Source: CAYUWM01 sp964448395 (GTDB lineage Bacteria > Chloroflexota > Dehalococcoidia > E44-bin15). From it: a stretch of DNA of 6,660 nucleotides. The position numbers and the translations under genes were made by a program. Positions 5,014-6,660 of this stretch are shown here, piece after piece (position 1 is the first letter of the stretch; the number at the start of each line of letters is the position of its first letter). The stretch lies in assembly GCA_964448395.1 (NCBI GenBank), contig CAYUWM010000070.1:1-6660 (forward strand), read 5' to 3'. The notes beneath the pieces are model-generated. The model made no database searches. It was not told the DNA's origin and saw only the letters and a list, made by a program, of their open reading frames with translations.

Positions 5014-5553
5014 GTGAGCCAAGCGAGAGGCAAGAGGCCAGGCAAGGCCGAGCACTACCTGAACCGGGCGAAGGTGGCCGCCGAGCGCAGCACCTGCCTG
5101 CGGCGCAAGGTGGGAGCTGTGATCATCAAGGACGACGCCGAGGTCTCCTCCGGCTATGTCGGCTCGCCGCGGGGGCTGGATAACTGTATCGACCTGGGGA
5201 CGTGTCTGCGTATCGAGCTGGGCACCCCCTCCGGCGAGCGCTATGAGCTGTGCCGCAGCGTGCACGCCGAGCAGAACGCCATCATCAACGCGGCACGCAC
5301 CGGCGCATCGGTGCTCGGCGGCGAGATGTACATCTCCAGCGAGCTCATCGGCGAGAAATACAAGGAAGACCCGGCGAAGATGGCGCACACCATCCGCCCC
5401 TGCGCGCTGTGCATGAAGGAGATAATCAACGCCGGCATCACCCGCGTCCACATGCGCGACGAACTGAGCGGGGCGGTGAAGAGCTACGATGCGAGCCGGC
5501 TCAAGGGCATGCTGGACGACGAGCTGAAGCGGCTGGGGGGAAGCAGGGGGTAG
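5014..5553 (+). CDS. dCMP deaminase-family (ComEB-like) cytidine deaminase
   Basis: A 179-residue zinc-dependent deaminase. The catalytic motif is H84-A-E86, with zinc ligands H84, C130 and C133 (PC130ALC133) and E86 as the proton shuttle. C28LRRKVGAVI (28-37) is the family's N-terminal motif. G-S-P-R-G (50-54), the CIDLG..C stretch (58-64) and S73GERYELCRSVHAE match the deoxycytidylate deaminase branch, including extra cysteines (C58, C64, C80) that in some members bind a second zinc. The expected reaction is dCMP to dUMP, feeding dTMP synthesis, in the cytoplasm; ComEB-like members in competence loci have the same fold. A segment of about 20 residues between YISSE (about 106) and the PCxxC (to about 128) contains a charged stretch, EKYKEDPAKM. 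It follows the membrane/TPR gene by 22 bp and is probably co-transcribed. Confidence 0.87.
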   Translation: MSQARGKRPGKAEHYLNRAKVAAERSTCLRRKVGAVIIKDDAEVSSGYVGSPRGLDNCIDLGTCLRIELGTPSGERYELCRSVHAEQNAIINAARTGASVLGGEMYISSELIGEKYKEDPAKMAHTIRPCALCMKEIINAGITRVHMRDELSGAVKSYDASRLKGMLDDELKRLGGSRG

Positions 5554-5564
5554 CGGGGAAGCCG

Positions 5565-6227
5565 GTGAAGGCGACCACAGGGCATAAATTGAAAGCTAAA
5601 CCGTTAGCAGTACTGTTCCTCCTGAGTATGCTGCTGGTGCTGTGCCCCGCCTGCGGGCCCGACTTGGCCGCCGCCGAGCAGCACTACAACGACGGCATAG
5701 AATTCTGTAATCAGGGCATGTTCGAAGAGTGCATAGCGGAGTTAACCGAGGCCATCCGCATCACGCCCGACCACGCCCTGGCGTACTACAATCGGGGGAC
5801 CGCCTATATCGAGCTCGGCGAGTACCAGCTCGCGATCAAGGACTTAAATGAGTCGATACGCCTCGACCCTGACTATCCCTTATCCTACTACGACCGGGGT
5901 TATCTCTTTATCGAATTCGGCAAGCCCCATCTCGCGATAGAGGACTTAAATGAGTCGATACGTCTCGAGCCTGATTATATCATATCCTATTATGAGCGGG
6001 GGTATGTCTATTACGGACTCGGCAAGTACCAGCTCGCGATAGAGGACTTCACCATGGCAATAAGCCTTAACCCCGATTTCGCAGAAGCATACACCAACAG
6101 GGCAGTAGTATATACTTATCTGTTCATGGACGCGGAGGCTGAACAGGATGCTGCCACTGCCATATCCCTTGGGGCCAACCCCGACTATCTGGAGAACGCG
6201 ATAGCATATGCCAAGGCGGAGCGCTAG
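5565..6227 (+). CDS. TPR-repeat lipoprotein (first paralogue)
   Basis: A 220-residue exported protein. The N-terminus has basic residues, a hydrophobic core (about 14-27) and LCPAC30G, where C30 is the likely lipidated cysteine; -3 is Cys rather than the usual Leu, so the lipobox is imperfect. About four and a half TPR units follow at roughly 37-70, 71-104, 105-138, 139-172 and a degraded unit to 204, with the repeated AYYNRG / AI.DLNESIRLDPDY pattern. The start is not certain: GTG 5565 is preferred because GGGGAAG precedes it and it gives an M-K start like the paralogue at 6276; TTG 5589 would give a 212-residue form. It begins 11 bp after the deaminase stop. It probably scaffolds proteins at the outer face of the membrane; partners are unknown. 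Confidence 0.82.
   Translation: MKATTGHKLKAKPLAVLFLLSMLLVLCPACGPDLAAAEQHYNDGIEFCNQGMFEECIAELTEAIRITPDHALAYYNRGTAYIELGEYQLAIKDLNESIRLDPDYPLSYYDRGYLFIEFGKPHLAIEDLNESIRLEPDYIISYYERGYVYYGLGKYQLAIEDFTMAISLNPDFAEAYTNRAVVYTYLFMDAEAEQDAATAISLGANPDYLENAIAYAKAER
5829..6058 (+). repeat. Near-identical 102-bp tandem units within TPR codons
   Basis: The octamer CTCGCGAT recurs at 5829, 5931 and 6033, exactly 102 bp (34 codons) apart. Units one and two share GACTTAAATGAGTCGATACG without change and differ mainly at third positions nearby. The third unit shares the start (CTCGCGATAGAGGACTT) and then diverges. The period equals one TPR, so this is internal duplication inside the gene. Identity at the DNA level, not only the protein level, indicates recent expansion or gene conversion. 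Confidence 0.85.
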
Positions 6228-6275
6228 GGCGCTGCGACGCACTCAGGCAGGCAATATGAAATGGGGCAGAGTCTA

Positions 6276-6660
6276 ATGAAGGAAAACAGAGCAAAGGCCA
6301 GCCGACCACTCGCCGCGATCGCGGGCCTGCTCCTGCTGCTGGTGCTGTGCTCCGCATGCGGGGAAGGCATCAGTGAGGCCGAGCAACACTACGAATCTGG
6401 CAAGGAGCTTTACGACCAAGAGCTGTACCAGGAGTCAATAGTGGAGTTCAACGAGGCGATAAGCCTAAATACGCAGTACGCGGACGCTTACTTCTACCGG
6501 GGCAAGGCTTATTATGAGCTTGAGGATTACGAGCAGGCCGTCGAGGACTTCAGCAAAGCTATAGAATTCAACCCTGAATATATGGGAGCCTACAATTACC
6601 GCGGCCTCGCCCACCGGCTACTGGGCGAATACCAGCTGGCCGTCGCCGACTATAACGAGG
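6276..6660 (+). CDS. TPR-repeat lipoprotein (second paralogue), 3' end beyond window
   Basis: At least 128 residues, with the reading frame still open at the window edge. The N-terminus is a clear export signal: M-K, several basic residues, hydrophobic core at about 11-24 and LCSAC28G, with C28 as the likely lipidated cysteine. It is followed by ISEAEQHYESGKELY, closely parallel to the AAAEQHYNDGIEF of the gene before it. Two complete TPRs (about 35-68 and 69-102) and most of a third are visible (AYFYRGKAYYELEDY, AYNYRGLAHRLLGEY). The ATG at 6276 follows GGGGCAGAG; an in-frame ATG at 6261 would add five residues. It lies 48 bp after the first lipoprotein gene with no terminator between them. 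The same CxAC lipobox and layout mark it as a tandem duplicate. Confidence 0.82.
   Translation, partial: MKENRAKASRPLAAIAGLLLLLVLCSACGEGISEAEQHYESGKELYDQELYQESIVEFNEAISLNTQYADAYFYRGKAYYELEDYEQAVEDFSKAIEFNPEYMGAYNYRGLAHRLLGEYQLAVADYNE

Noticed and set aside
5829..6058. 102-bp repeats as a CRISPR or mobile-element signature
   Set aside because: There are no unique spacers between short repeats; the period is exactly one TPR (34 codons) and the frame stays open.

Overview
The window reads as GC-rich bacterial chromosome with sigma70-type promoters (TTGACA plus TATA-like -10 boxes), strong Shine-Dalgarno sequences and tightly packed genes. Low-potential redox proteins (a ferredoxin-thioredoxin reductase catalytic subunit, a very cysteine-rich protein, a DUF2284 metal-binding protein) suggest an anaerobe. 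GC-rich genes that still use ATA and AGG codons, together with TPR lipoproteins, would fit Chloroflexota/Dehalococcoidia, but that placement is an inference with low confidence. No mobile element, CRISPR array, tRNA or rRNA is visible.

Layout. (1) 1-600: a strong promoter, a structured leader of about 100 nt and a small SCP2-like (sterol-carrier-fold) protein, closed by a short hairpin plus T-tract. (2) 629-3226: a same-strand cluster that looks like one operon. It encodes a cysteine-rich putative Fe-S protein, a glutaredoxin, the FTR catalytic subunit (start overlaps the glutaredoxin stop), an Asp/Glu/hydantoin-racemase-family enzyme and a DUF2284 protein. Gaps are 21, -4, 14 and 3 bp. A short orphan open frame follows, then a terminator shared with the converging gene. 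(3) 3441-3875, minus strand: a two-zinc-ribbon protein with a near-consensus promoter whose -10 box lies in a perfect 12-bp palindrome. (4) 4022-6660, plus strand: a second promoter with an A-rich upstream element, then a membrane protein with C-terminal TPRs, a dCMP/deoxycytidylate deaminase-family enzyme and two paralogous TPR lipoproteins, the second cut by the window edge.

How they may work together. In the redox operon, FTR could take electrons from ferredoxin and reduce the neighbouring glutaredoxin, which has a CxxC site; no thioredoxin and no FTR variable chain are encoded in this window. The Cys-rich and DUF2284 proteins have spare cysteine motifs for metal or Fe-S binding. The racemase-like enzyme, which depends on catalytic cysteines, may be a client or a pathway partner. 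These links rest on gene order and motifs only. The downstream region is a TPR-rich, envelope-associated cluster; the deaminase is probably a nucleotide-metabolism gene carried within it.
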